Source: Hydrococcus sp. Prado102 (GTDB lineage Bacteria > Cyanobacteriota > Cyanobacteriia > Cyanobacteriales > Microcystaceae). From it: DNA of 63,439 nt. This document shows positions 24,050 to 32,719 of this stretch, piece by piece. The position numbers were made by a program, and so were the translations under genes. Within the stretch, counting starts at the first letter, position 1, and each line of letters opens with the position of its first letter. The stretch covers positions 1 to 63,439 of the forward strand of contig JALOOL010000012.1 in NCBI GenBank assembly GCA_025454425.1, written 5' to 3'. Below the pieces are notes generated by a model. The model was not told the DNA's origin. It searched no databases and saw only the letters and a list, made by a program, of their open reading frames with translations.

Positions 24050-24723
24050 GATTTCTCCCAATCTCGTTGTAATTCTTCTGCCACGCGACGATAATCGGCT
24101 TCTGCTTCGCGGGCGTTTTTTCCCCGCCATTGTTTGATAGGCATTCCTTCTAAAACAGCCCTTTCGTGTGCCTTATAATTCCGAATGAACGCATGACAGG
24201 CTGGAATTCCCAACTCAAGCAGCGTATTTTGTGCCTCTAAAGTTTCTTTCAAGCTGCGCGGGTCAACTTTGGTGAGCAAAACCCGATAAGCCACTGCGGA
24301 AGGCATTACAGCTTTTTGTACCGTCTCGATTAACGCCGATAAATCCATTGGCGAGGCGGGAGTAGGCAACACCACATAATCTGCACGAGCAATTACTGTT
24401 TTTAAAGCCTCGGAGCGTAGGGCGGGAGGCGTATCGACGACAATGAGATCGTATTCGTCAATCTTGTGTAAATCGGCTAGTAACTTGGGTTCGGTTTCTT
24501 GGGTCAAATCGAAATCTATTTCTATCTCGCTTCGCTCTATCCACCAAGTTGCGGAACCTTGAGGATCGGCATCGACTAGCAAGACTTCTTTTTTCTCGCC
24601 TAAAATGGCGGCTAAATTAACAGCAGTAGTCGTTTTGCCAACTCCCCCTTTTCCATTAACAACTGCTAAAACTCTCGTTTTTGTAGGATTAGACGATTTT
24701 GAAGATGCTTTTTCTTTTTTCAC
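24046..24723 (-). CDS. ParA-family ATPase, McdA-like (type 2)
   Basis: 225 residues. Deviant Walker A KGGVGKTT at about 25-32 keeps both lysines. [14 protein letters not shown] and [10 protein letters not shown] complete the ATP site. It is shorter than the ParA at 8981 and is translationally coupled to the coiled-coil gene by a 4-base overlap. This pairing of a small ParA with a disordered/coiled-coil protein ending in a tryptophan matches the carboxysome-positioning pair McdA/McdB. No carboxysome genes are in the window to support it further. Confidence 0.7.
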   Translation of the reverse strand: MKKEKASSKSSNPTKTRVLAVVNGKGGVGKTTTAVNLAAILGEKKEVLLVDADPQGSATWWIERSEIEIDFDLTQETEPKLLADLHKIDEYDLIVVDTPPALRSEALKTVIARADYVVLPTPASPMDLSALIETVQKAVMPSAVAYRVLLTKVDPRSLKETLEAQNTLLELGIPACHAFIRNYKAHERAVLEGMPIKQWRGKNAREAEADYRRVAEELQRDWEKS

Positions 24724-24878
24724 GATCGCGAGCGCACCAGCCTCAACTCAAGCGCATATGCCAATAGATTTCACCTTATCACGAAGCGCGCCCTTCGGAT
24801 ATCGCTCTACCGAAATACCAAACTCTATCCTAAATTGGTATTGAACTTTTGGTTTGCGATCGCTCTATTCGGCTATAG

Positions 24879-25070
24879 TTAGCTTTGAGCAGGCTTGTTG
24901 AATAACGTTCTTAAAGCTTTCAAATCTTCTTCAATTGGCGCATCGGCTTCGACCAAAATCGAATTAGGATCTTCTTGAACTCGCCTAATTTCTTCAGCCA
25001 GAATTTGTTGTTGTAGGGCGAAGAGTTCGCGATCGCTTAGTTCTCTCAAATTGAATTTGTGGTTTGCCAT
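24879..25070 (-). CDS. Small hypothetical protein
   Basis: 63 residues from ATG at 25070 (a GTG two codons earlier, at 25076, is possible). Mostly helical: FNLRELSDRELFALQQQILAEE, split at about residue 15, then an acidic end. No recognised family. Small helical proteins of this sort are common next to mobile DNA; the REP-associated transposase gene is just upstream. Confidence 0.55.
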   Translation of the reverse strand: MANHKFNLRELSDRELFALQQQILAEEIRRVQEDPNSILVEADAPIEEDLKALRTLFNKPAQS

Positions 25071-25159
25071 CCTCACTAGTTACTACTTTACAAGTGTTAT
25101 AAAAACTGTGAATTTTTGGTACTATTTGAAATTCAAGTCCTTCGTTATATCCTGCTTCT

Positions 25160-25186
25160 AGTAGGGTGGGCACTGCCCACCCTACT
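25160..25186. repeat. REP-like palindrome, copy 1
   Basis: AGTAGGGTGGGCA-C-TGCCCACCCTACT, perfect 13-bp arms with one central base, directly at the 3' end of the transposase gene. Confidence 0.9.
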
Positions 25187-25188
25187 CT

Positions 25189-25764
25189 CTACTCTCGTGC
25201 TGTCTGCGAAATCGAATCAAAATTGGGAATCGTAGGCAACTTGTTTTGACACGTGCAACACCAATTAGAGGAATAAATACCTTTTTTAACTAATGAATGA
25301 AAGCTGGAATATTCCCACAAATGAGGACATCTAACTAATCCATGTTTAACCGGATTATAGTGTATATAGTTAAAGTGTTGCTCAAAATCTTTTTCGTCTC
25401 TAATGGTATGTTCCCAAAAGCGTCGCTGCCAAACATTACTTTCACGATGCTTTTGACGGGAAACAGAGACAGTTTTCGATAATGAGTTTTTACCGTGTAA
25501 CGAATGAGTAAATAAAACTTTTAACTTGCCAATTCGCTTGGAGTAGGAAGTATCTTCAGAAGGTAACGCCCACAAAAAATGAATATGGTCTGGTAAAATT
25601 ACAGCCCCCAAAATGTCGAAAGGCATTTCTGCCTTTACTGTAGCGATCGCCTGACGTAGTTTTGATACGTTCTCCGATTGCATAAAAAGAGGTTGGCGAT
25701 CGTAGGTGACTAAAGTAAGAAAAATTGTTCCACCAGAGCGATATAATCGGCGGTATTGAGGCAC
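25189..25764 (-). CDS. REP-associated tyrosine transposase (RAYT)
   Basis: 191 residues of the Y1/IS200-like HUH family. The metal-binding HxH is H60-I-H62 in LPDHIHFLW, and the catalytic tyrosine lies in NYIHYNPVKHG (about 132-142). Such enzymes nick single-stranded REP hairpins and help spread them. The gene is bracketed by two perfect copies of AGTAGGGTGGGCA palindromes (25160-25186 and 25818-25844), and more copies of the family lie in the window. A Cys-containing tail (NWCCTCQNK) follows the core. Confidence 0.92.
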   Translation of the reverse strand: MPQYRRLYRSGGTIFLTLVTYDRQPLFMQSENVSKLRQAIATVKAEMPFDILGAVILPDHIHFLWALPSEDTSYSKRIGKLKVLFTHSLHGKNSLSKTVSVSRQKHRESNVWQRRFWEHTIRDEKDFEQHFNYIHYNPVKHGLVRCPHLWEYSSFHSLVKKGIYSSNWCCTCQNKLPTIPNFDSISQTARE

Positions 25765-25817
25765 TTGCAGATACTGTAAATTAAAAACATTAGCGATTGT
25801 TAATAATATTTTGGCTC

Positions 25818-25844
25818 AGTAGGGTGGGCAATGCCCACCCTACT
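25818..25844. repeat. REP-like palindrome, copy 2
   Basis: AGTAGGGTGGGCA-A-TGCCCACCCTACT, differing from copy 1 only at the central base. It lies 54 bp upstream of the transposase start. Confidence 0.9.
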
Positions 25845-25846
25845 CT

Positions 25847-26131
25847 TTAAATGCTTTCAATGACGACAGCTTGAAATTCTGCCGCTCCTTCTCGCAGCTT
25901 TTTGATTTGGGCATACTCATCTGAATGCCAGTATTCGAGAAGATCTTGGCGCGATCGCCACTCAAATAATACTGCCTGTTTAAAAGATAAAGTTCCTTCA
26001 ATTACTTCAGGTGTGCCTTGCGCGATTAAGCGACCGCCGCGCCGTTTGATGACTGGCATTACAACCTGAAAATATTCTGCGAATCGGTCTGGCTCGGTGA
26101 CATTGAGGTAAACAACAAAGTAAGCTGACAT
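25847..26131 (-). CDS. DUF1330-family protein
   Basis: 94 residues, a dimeric alpha-beta barrel-type small protein (YFVVYLNVTEPDRFAEYF; EWRSRQDLLEYWHSDEY). The family has no settled function. It starts 15 bp after the hydrolase gene on the same strand, so the two are co-transcribed. Confidence 0.9.
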   Translation of the reverse strand: MSAYFVVYLNVTEPDRFAEYFQVVMPVIKRRGGRLIAQGTPEVIEGTLSFKQAVLFEWRSRQDLLEYWHSDEYAQIKKLREGAAEFQAVVIESI

Positions 26132-26146
26132 TATTCTCTCCTTAAT

Positions 26147-27019
26147 CTATGCAGTAAGAAAGCGTCGAATGTAGTCTGCGATCGCGTCTCCGTCTTCTTC
26201 CAAAGCAAAATGTCCCGTGTCGAGCAAATGAAACTCGATATTGTTTAAGTCGCGCTTGTAGGGATGAGCGCCTTCAGCAGGAAAGATGGTATCATTCTTT
26301 CCCCAAACCACTAACGTAGGTGGTTGATGGGTGCGGAAATATTCTTGCCATTGGGGATATAGCGGTGGGTTGGAACCGTAGCTATAAAACAGCGCCAGTT
26401 GAATATCGTTGTTACCCGCTCTATCCAAGAAATATTGGTCGATAATCCAGTTATCGGGACTAATCGCTTGAGGATGGCGAACGCCGTGAGTATACTGCCA
26501 TTTAGTGGCATCAAGCGTCAGAAATTGTCTTAGTTTATCGGCATTTTCTGAGGTGCGATTCCCTACGGGAGCGCTGCGCGGATCGCGCCAGTAAGCTTTG
26601 AGCGGTTCCCAAAAGTCGCGCAGTCCTTCTTCATAAGCATTGCCGTTTTGCACGATTAACGCCTCAACTCGCTCTGGATGTTTCGTTGCTAGTCTATATC
26701 CAATGGGTGCGCCATAATCCATTACATATAAACTGTACTTGCTCAAACCAACGACTTCTGTGAATTTCTCCATGACCTCAGCAAGGCGATCGAAGGTGTA
26801 ATCAAACTCTTCAACGGTTGGCATAGAACTATTACCAAAACCAGGATAATCGGGTGCAACTAGATGAAAGCGATCGCTAAGTGCAGGGATTAAATTGCGA
26901 AACATATGAGATGACGTTGGAAAGCCATGCAGCAGCAGAATGGTTGGATTGCTTGGCGAACCTGCTTCGCGATAAAAGATATTGAGTCCATCAACTTCAA
27001 CGGTGCGATAGGTTGTCAT
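26147..27019 (-). CDS. Alpha/beta hydrolase, epoxide hydrolase / haloalkane dehalogenase type
   Basis: 290 residues. Oxyanion region [18 protein letters not shown] at 29-46. The nucleophile elbow has aspartate (VMDYGAPIG, about 99-107), which points to epoxide hydrolase or dehalogenase rather than esterase. The acid is probably in [10 protein letters not shown] and the base histidine in [10 protein letters not shown]. It forms an operon with the DUF1330 gene and is divergent from a LysR regulator. Confidence 0.9.
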   Translation of the reverse strand: MTTYRTVEVDGLNIFYREAGSPSNPTILLLHGFPTSSHMFRNLIPALSDRFHLVAPDYPGFGNSSMPTVEEFDYTFDRLAEVMEKFTEVVGLSKYSLYVMDYGAPIGYRLATKHPERVEALIVQNGNAYEEGLRDFWEPLKAYWRDPRSAPVGNRTSENADKLRQFLTLDATKWQYTHGVRHPQAISPDNWIIDQYFLDRAGNNDIQLALFYSYGSNPPLYPQWQEYFRTHQPPTLVVWGKNDTIFPAEGAHPYKRDLNNIEFHLLDTGHFALEEDGDAIADYIRRFLTA

Positions 27020-27124
27020 AACTGTTTTTACCTTTAAAAGCTTTACATTCTTATCTTCAAAGCAATAAATTTATAAAGCAAGACTATATTTTTGATTAAA
27101 GTCATAGATAGTATCTATAATTAA

Positions 27125-27982
27125 ATGGATCTATATCAGATTCGATATTTTCTAGCGATCGCCCAAACGGGTAGCTTCACCAAAGCGGCAGAACGTTTAT
27201 TTGTTTCTCAGCCTTCATTGTCAGCAGGGATTAAGAAACTAGAACAAGAATTAGGCGTGAAGTTATTCGAGCGAGGTGGCAGACGAGCAATTCTCACTCC
27301 CGCTGGCAAGTTTTTCTTAGGAAAAGCAACCAATATCCTCAATGAGTACCAAGTTACGCTGCGAGAATTGAAAGAGTTTCACCATCAACCAACCCTGAGA
27401 TTAGGCGTTCTCCAAGCGATGCGGATTGCCTCTCTAGCAGGATTGATTCGCGATTTTCAGACTCAACATCCCCATATGCCGATTGAGTTACTCGATGGGA
27501 CGATTGAGGATTTAAACCAGTGGTTGGAAGACGGCGAAATCGATCTGGTAATGACTGTATTAGATGCTCGTAAAGAGCCTAAAACATCGTTAGCATTATT
27601 CGCTCAGCGTCGGCTGTTAGCGGTGCCTGAGAGTCACCCCTTTGCTCAACGGAAAACGGTACGGCTAATAGAATTGGACGAACAGCCTTATATCGATCGC
27701 ATCCATTGCGAACTGTGTAAGGAAACGCGACAACTGTTTGAGTCAAAAAACATTCATCCGCGAATTGTCTATCGAGCCAATCGCGAAGAATGGACGCTCG
27801 CCTTAGTTGCGGCTGGGTTGGGACTTGCTATTATGCCAGAATGGTCTAATACTCCTGCGGTTGTCTACATTCCCATTGTTGACTTATCTTTACAGCGTAC
27901 TGTTGGTTTGGTATGGCGATCGCGGCACGAATCCGAGGCGATCGATCTATTCTGCACGTTTGCCGCCAGTCATAATTGGTAA
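27125..27982 (+). CDS. LysR-family transcriptional regulator
   Basis: 285 residues: N-terminal winged helix (MDLYQIRYFLAIAQTGSFTK, then RLFVSQPSLSAGIKKLEQEL), linker, and a periplasmic-binding-like effector domain. It is divergent from the hydrolase/DUF1330 pair with 105 bp between, the standard layout for a LysR regulator and its target. C231 in IDRIHCELCKE region could be redox-active but this is speculative. Confidence 0.93.
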   Translation: MDLYQIRYFLAIAQTGSFTKAAERLFVSQPSLSAGIKKLEQELGVKLFERGGRRAILTPAGKFFLGKATNILNEYQVTLRELKEFHHQPTLRLGVLQAMRIASLAGLIRDFQTQHPHMPIELLDGTIEDLNQWLEDGEIDLVMTVLDARKEPKTSLALFAQRRLLAVPESHPFAQRKTVRLIELDEQPYIDRIHCELCKETRQLFESKNIHPRIVYRANREEWTLALVAAGLGLAIMPEWSNTPAVVYIPIVDLSLQRTVGLVWRSRHESEAIDLFCTFAASHNW

Positions 27983-28000
27983 TGATAGTTCATTATTTAG

Positions 28001-28660
28001 ATGAGTATGGATGAAACGACTGCTCGACCGTGCGATATCTTTTTGCGATCGCCTTTGGCGCTTCCTCCAGGGCAATCGCATCATTGTTTATTGGCGGAAC
28101 ATAGTTTTATTGCCGATCCCGGTCGCGTTCAGTATGCAGAAAACGGCGATGTAGTGCTGTATCATTACACTCGTTTAGAATTTCTCGACGCAGTACTGCT
28201 CAACGGGTTGCGGGCAAGATTACCTGTCGTACTTAGCGATAACATTCCGAGTTTACAGAAACATTATCTGGTTGAAGCCTTTTTGGAACCCTTGCCGCAG
28301 TGGATTACGAACAGTCCCTATTTCGGTAGTTTGGGTTTAGAATTGATGCGTGCCCATGTGGGGAATATATTACTTGAAATTACACTGCCACTTTCCTTTC
28401 CTGGTTTGTATGTTGCCGATGCAGCACACAATTTTGAGTGCAAGTATCATAACAAATACGGACAGCCTGCATTAAATTTGGGTTACGATTGCCGAAACGG
28501 GCGTGAGGCGTGTCAAGCAGAAGTTAACTCCTACATTCCGCTGACTCAGTATCGGGGAGGTCATGTAGCCCCGAATGCCAAAATTACGCGATTTGGAGAA
28601 GGGATTGCTGTCCCACCTCGATACATTACAGTCTGCGACGTGCAACCGCTAAAATCATAA
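28001..28660 (+). CDS. Uncharacterised protein with HYT...NGL start
   Basis: 219 residues. The segment VLYHYTRLEFLDAVLLNGL at about 50-68 has the spacing of the first motif of some ADP-ribosyltransferase-fold proteins (DarT, RNA phosphotransferase and toxin types). The remaining part (CKYHNKYGQPALNLGYDCRN, AEVNSYIPL) does not give a clear second motif, so the fold is a guess. It starts 18 bp after the LysR gene on the same strand. I do not recognise the family. Confidence 0.7.
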   Translation: MSMDETTARPCDIFLRSPLALPPGQSHHCLLAEHSFIADPGRVQYAENGDVVLYHYTRLEFLDAVLLNGLRARLPVVLSDNIPSLQKHYLVEAFLEPLPQWITNSPYFGSLGLELMRAHVGNILLEITLPLSFPGLYVADAAHNFECKYHNKYGQPALNLGYDCRNGREACQAEVNSYIPLTQYRGGHVAPNAKITRFGEGIAVPPRYITVCDVQPLKS

Positions 28661-28682
28661 ATATTTAAACTCTGTATATGAC

Positions 28683-28707
28683 GTAGGGTGGGCAATGCCC
28701 ACCCTAC
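28683..28707. repeat. REP-like palindrome, copy 3
   Basis: GTAGGGTGGGCA-A-TGCCCACCCTAC, perfect, 22 bp after the stop of the gene at 28001. Confidence 0.9.
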
Positions 28708-28770
28708 CAATTAAGTATGAGCGTAAGTTCTAAAATAGTCAAAGCGATAAAAACTTGAATTGTTCTGAAC

Positions 28771-28813
28771 GTTTAGTATTGACTAAACAATCAAAACGAA
28801 CTAATCTATATTT
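28771..28813. promoter_or_regulatory. Operator-like dyad upstream of the GbsR-like gene
   Basis: GTTTAG-TATTGA-CTAAAC (28771-28788) followed by AATCAAAACGAACTAATCTATATTTA. The right half and the following 20 bases are repeated almost exactly at 29526-29555, before the EamA gene. Confidence 0.7.
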
Positions 28814-28864
28814 ATAAATTCAATTTTCCTCGCCCCTGTCAAATAGGCGAGACAGGAGAGATAT

Positions 28865-28963
28865 ATGCTATCGCTGGTCAGTGCTAATCCAGCCAAGGTC
28901 ATTATTAAAGTTAGATTATTGGGATGGAATCAAGAATTTGTCATTCCACCCTGGTTAAATTAA
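28865..28963 (+). CDS. Possible leader peptide of 32 residues
   Basis: ATG at 28865 with GGAG about 7 nt upstream; the product reads MLSLVSANPAKV and ends IPPWLN. It lies between the operator-like dyad and the regulator gene. It may be a small protein or chance. Confidence 0.3.
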   Translation: MLSLVSANPAKVIIKVRLLGWNQEFVIPPWLN

Positions 28964-28986
28964 TGCAGCGTTATTGAGGGCTAGCT

Positions 28987-29487
28987 GTGGACGAAGAGCA
29001 ACGTCGATTCGAGATCAAACGACTCATTGAAGAATTGGGTCTTTTATTTGAAATGGAAGGATTGCCCCGCATGGCAGGGCAAATTATCGGTCACTTGCTC
29101 TTTTCGCGATCGCCTCTAGTTTCCAGTGCAGAACTTGCAGAAGCACTGCAAGTGACTAAAGGTGTCATTAGTACCACAAGTCGCCTTCTCATTGGCATAG
29201 AATTGATCGAACGGGTTAAATTAATGGGCGATCGCCGCGACTATTTTCGGCTCAAAAAACGTCCCTGGTTTCATTCGTTTAAGCAAGAGTTGTATCTAAT
29301 CTCAGCTTATCGTCAGATGGCCGAGCAAGGATTGGCTGCGATCGCGGACTACGAAAGCGAACGAAAGGAAGCGCTTGAAGAAATGTTTGAGTTGTATTCC
29401 TTTTTAGAGAGAGAATTTCCAGCTTTAATTGCTCGATGGGAGCAAGAATGGGCTAAAAAACAAAGTAAAAAATCTCAAGATAAATAA
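28987..29487 (+). CDS. GbsR/MarR-family regulator
   Basis: 166 residues, GTG start. The winged helix is at about 35-90 (MAGQIIGHLLFSRS, SSAELAEALQVTKGVISTTSRLL, GDRRDYFRL). The C-terminal half is a helical dimerisation part (YRQMAEQGLAAIADYESERKEAL). GbsR-type proteins control osmolyte or drug transporters. The same dyad GTTTAG-N6-CTAAAC lies before this gene and before the transporter gene that follows, so autoregulation together with control of the transporter is likely. Confidence 0.88.
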   Translation: MDEEQRRFEIKRLIEELGLLFEMEGLPRMAGQIIGHLLFSRSPLVSSAELAEALQVTKGVISTTSRLLIGIELIERVKLMGDRRDYFRLKKRPWFHSFKQELYLISAYRQMAEQGLAAIADYESERKEALEEMFELYSFLEREFPALIARWEQEWAKKQSKKSQDK

Positions 29488-29511
29488 ACGTCCAATTTTT
29501 TTTTGAATTAT

Positions 29512-29555
29512 TTGTTTAGTTTTTTCTAAACAATTAGAACGAATCTATTTTAATA
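29512..29555. promoter_or_regulatory. Operator-like dyad upstream of the EamA gene
   Basis: Perfect TTGTTTAG-N6-CTAAACAA (29512-29533), then TTAGAACGAATCTATTTTAATA, which parallels the sequence after the dyad at 28771-28788. Confidence 0.75.
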
Positions 29556-29568
29556 GTGGTTGAAATAT

Positions 29569-30321
29569 ATGAAGATGCAGTTATCTAACTCTTCTAAAGG
29601 ATTGATTTTGGCGATTTTGTCGGCTACTTGTGCTGGATTATCTTTTGCCATGACGAAGGGAGCATTAAACGCTTTATCTCCTCAAATATTGCTGGTAATT
29701 GAGGCAATAGCAAGCGTAACATTTCTCTGGATAATGATACTTTGGCAAGGTATCCAAATTCCCCTGCGGTGGAGTTCCCTTAAAATCGGCTGTTTGGGAT
29801 TGCTAGAACCCGGACTTTCATACGTTGTAATGATGCAGGGATTGGCACTTACAAGCGCCAGCAGTGCCACCTTTATAAGCGCTACCGAACCTGCCTTAAC
29901 AATCGCTCTGGCGTTTCTTATTTTACGAGAATATATTAACGCTCCCCAAATTTTACTAACGCTACTCTCTTGTATAGGAGTGGCACTAGTGGCATCTCCC
30001 GATGGTACGGGAAGCACTCAAGGGTCATTGTTAGGAGATCTCCTCGTTTTCTTGGGAGTTGCGATCGCATCATTATATGGAATTGTCACCTATCGTTCGC
30101 TTCGCCTGACTAGGGATTTATCACCTATCGCAATAGCAGTAGTTCAACAGTCAGTCGCACTCATCTTTTTCCTCGTTATAACCATTGGTGTTTCTGCACC
30201 TATCGATTTCGCGAATCCCTTTCTAAAGGTATTAATTCATCTCTCGCCAGAAATACTTAATGATGAAGGATATCTCAAGCGTTTAGAAGTTTTGCTTCGT
30301 CGTTCGTGTCAGCGAATTTAG
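29569..30321 (+). CDS. EamA/DMT transporter, truncated, with a foreign C-terminal tail
   Basis: 250 residues from ATG at 29569 (a TTG three codons earlier is also open). About seven membrane segments of an EamA-type exporter are present, including GLALTSASSATFISATEPALT of the first repeat. The usual protein has ten segments and about 290 residues. After FANPFLKVL the frame continues into a tail (LSPEILNDEGYLKRLEVLLR...) that closely matches the end of the secreted protein at 31449 (LSPESLDDKAYLKRVESKMRR). The gene is thus a fusion with a break near 30232. Function is doubtful. Confidence 0.85.
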   Translation: MKMQLSNSSKGLILAILSATCAGLSFAMTKGALNALSPQILLVIEAIASVTFLWIMILWQGIQIPLRWSSLKIGCLGLLEPGLSYVVMMQGLALTSASSATFISATEPALTIALAFLILREYINAPQILLTLLSCIGVALVASPDGTGSTQGSLLGDLLVFLGVAIASLYGIVTYRSLRLTRDLSPIAIAVVQQSVALIFFLVITIGVSAPIDFANPFLKVLIHLSPEILNDEGYLKRLEVLLRRSCQRI

Positions 30322-30373
30322 TTTTTTTTCATCGCTTGAGATCGATTACTTACTTTTTGAAAATCTAAAAACT

Positions 30374-31072
30374 ATGAAATTTAATCTTTTTTCATTTAAC
30401 CAACCTTCTGAGACTGAAATTCAGCATGAAATTCATCTGCAACTGTTGATTATCCTCAAAGCTTTCTCTGCTATGTTAGCTGGAGAGGAAAGTTTAGATT
30501 CAGTAGGCGAATTAACTGCTGCCTTGCTAGAAACTCCCGCATTTGAATTAGCCGCGCAGTATCTTAAGAACGATCCTGCCTGTGATGCACTCATCCGCGA
30601 TCGCTATATTTCACCCGCTCACAATTTAGATAAGCTATTACATTATCGCCAAGACTCGTTGGGATACGTTTACGCTCGTACAATGAAGGATAAAGGGTTC
30701 GATCCCGACCTCTACTCCCATATGACAGCAGATACAGATGCAAGTTATGTTGAGCTAAGGTTGAGTCAAACTCATGACATTTGGCATATTATTACGGGAT
30801 TTGATACTTCTTCTGCGGGAGAAATTGGGTTACAGGCATTCCATTTACTCCAATTTCCTTATCCTTTGGCAACAATATTAATTGCCAATAGTCTAATTTC
30901 TAGTACGCTCCTTGCACCTCAAGAACTGCCAAAGTTGATACAAGAAATCGCTCGTGGTTTGCAAATGGGCAAGCAGGCAAAATCTCTGTTCGCCCAAAAG
31001 TGGGAAGAAGACTGGAAAAAGCCACTGATTCAGTGGCAGAAAGAGTTAAACATCATCGATTGGAAAGAATAG
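30374..31072 (+). CDS. Coq4-family protein
   Basis: 232 residues. The signature HDIWHIITGFDTSSAGEIGL at about 135-154 has the HDxxH metal site of Coq4. In mitochondria Coq4 acts in ubiquinone synthesis; bacterial relatives in cyanobacteria may act on plastoquinone or be unrelated in substrate. The start ATG is 53 bp after the transporter fusion, in the same direction. Confidence 0.88.
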   Translation: MKFNLFSFNQPSETEIQHEIHLQLLIILKAFSAMLAGEESLDSVGELTAALLETPAFELAAQYLKNDPACDALIRDRYISPAHNLDKLLHYRQDSLGYVYARTMKDKGFDPDLYSHMTADTDASYVELRLSQTHDIWHIITGFDTSSAGEIGLQAFHLLQFPYPLATILIANSLISSTLLAPQELPKLIQEIARGLQMGKQAKSLFAQKWEEDWKKPLIQWQKELNIIDWKE

Positions 31073-31448
31073 TCTTATTTCTTGAGTAAACTTTAAGGCG
31101 ATCGCGGAACTCCCAATCTATACCCCATCGATAATAGCGGGGTTATTTATTATCGCAGTTGCCAGCCACAATGTAGCTATGTGCATCTATCGTCGGCATC
31201 GTCGCCATCAAATCGCCACTCGACTTCAACAAATATTGCTTTAGAACAAATGTTGCAACTTAAATTTCAGAAGAAGAAATAAATTAAATATTGTTTGCGA
31301 TCGGTAGTTTTAATTTAACAGCAAGATTTTGATATCTTCGCAAGAATCTGAGAGATTTTTGGTTGGCGATTTTCGTAATCTTGAACTAGAACAGCAATCG
31401 TCAAGCGAAATTTCTACCCCACAGTAAATTTTCATTGAGGTTATTGTC
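31073..31448. other. Intergenic region with one hairpin
   Basis: ACCCC-ATCGATAATAGC-GGGGT at 31122-31143, followed by TATTTATTAT, may terminate the coq4-like gene. The rest shows no gene. Confidence 0.45.
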
Positions 31449-31760
31449 ATGAAACGCATTCTTTTAAGCAGTTTATCGATTCTCGTATTATCTGGCGCAG
31501 TTGCACCCATTGCCGAAGCACAATCGAAACAAACGAGCCTTTTTAATATCGTTCACCTAGCGCGCAAAGGCTTTTTTCAGGAGCAAAATATTCCCAGTCA
31601 CAGTGCTTTTTGTTCTGCCGTTGCAAGCAAAAGAGTTCGAGCAAAAGATGTCGTTAAAGCTGCGATCGCAAACGATCGACTCTCACCAGAAAGTCTCGAC
31701 GATAAAGCTTATCTCAAGCGCGTCGAAAGCAAAATGCGTCGCGCTTGCATAAGAAACTAA
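31449..31760 (+). CDS. Small secreted hypothetical protein
   Basis: 103 residues. Signal peptide MKRILLSSLSILVLSGAVAP with likely cleavage after AEA (about 25). The mature part has two cysteines (C45-like in SAFCSAV and the near-terminal RRACIRN), which could form a disulphide. The end LSPESLDDKAYLKRVESKMRR is homologous to the tail fused to the EamA gene at 30232-30321. Family not recognised. Confidence 0.75.
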   Translation: MKRILLSSLSILVLSGAVAPIAEAQSKQTSLFNIVHLARKGFFQEQNIPSHSAFCSAVASKRVRAKDVVKAAIANDRLSPESLDDKAYLKRVESKMRRACIRN

Positions 31761-31946
31761 TGCAGATCGATATGGCAATTCTCTTCCTTTAGATGAACTT
31801 ACAGCAATTTTTAGAACCAAAAAATTAACACCAATTTGAAAAAAGGATGCGACAGATAAATTTATAGAATCCAGAGTAAAGACGCGAAATTTCGCGTCTC
31901 TACAAAAGGGATTCCCAATCTAAAATCCTTTCATCGAAAATCCAAA

Positions 31947-32582
31947 ATGGTACAACCCATGAATACTAAAACCATTAACATTGTTTCTCTCAAAAACTGG
32001 CAACTTAACGAAGCAACAGACATTCTCACAGACGGATTTAATAACGATCCAGTGTTTCGCTATGTTACCCCAGAAGAAGACACCGCTGGAGCGATCGCGC
32101 TGCGGTGGTTGTGCGAAAAATTCTTACACAGCGTCAGTCCTTACCAACATATTTACACCACTGATGAAAAGTTAAAAGGTGTTGCCGCTTGGGTTCCTCC
32201 AGAACATTCCCATAACGACCTTTTGCCACTGTCGGATACCGAACTAGAACAGTTAAAACAAAACCTCGGTTCGAGCAAAATAGAGCGATTTATGTCTGTT
32301 TTTACTGCCTTTGAAGAAAAACATGAGCGCGATGTCCCCGAACCTCACTGGTATCTATACGCACTTGCCGTTTCTTCTGCTTATCAAGGACAAGGCATCG
32401 GTAGTTCCTTAATCCAACCCATACTCAAACAGGCAGACAAAGATAGTGTTCCTTGTTACCTGTTTACCAGTACCGAAAGTGGCGTTCGTTTTTATCGCAG
32501 ACATGGGTTTGAAGTTACATGGATGGGTGAAACATTGGCAGGTAGTCCTTATATTTGGACGATGAAGAGAGAACCAAAGTAG
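31947..32582 (+). CDS. GNAT-family N-acetyltransferase
   Basis: 211 residues; ATG at 31959 is an alternative start. The acetyl-CoA motif A is LYALAVSSAYQGQGIGSSLI (about 137-156), followed by CYLFTSTESGVRFYRRHGFE. Substrate unknown. Stands alone in a region of small accessory genes. Confidence 0.9.
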   Translation: MVQPMNTKTINIVSLKNWQLNEATDILTDGFNNDPVFRYVTPEEDTAGAIALRWLCEKFLHSVSPYQHIYTTDEKLKGVAAWVPPEHSHNDLLPLSDTELEQLKQNLGSSKIERFMSVFTAFEEKHERDVPEPHWYLYALAVSSAYQGQGIGSSLIQPILKQADKDSVPCYLFTSTESGVRFYRRHGFEVTWMGETLAGSPYIWTMKREPK

Positions 32583-32719
32583 CAAGATTTTGAAAACTGC
32601 TGTAAATAATATTATCTGGGAAATTCAAGAGCGATCGCTTGATTTGATGGCGTTATCGGTCAAAGTTTTGTGAATGCAAAGCCATTTAATTCAGTCAAAT
32701 CTCACCAAAAGAATCGAAA

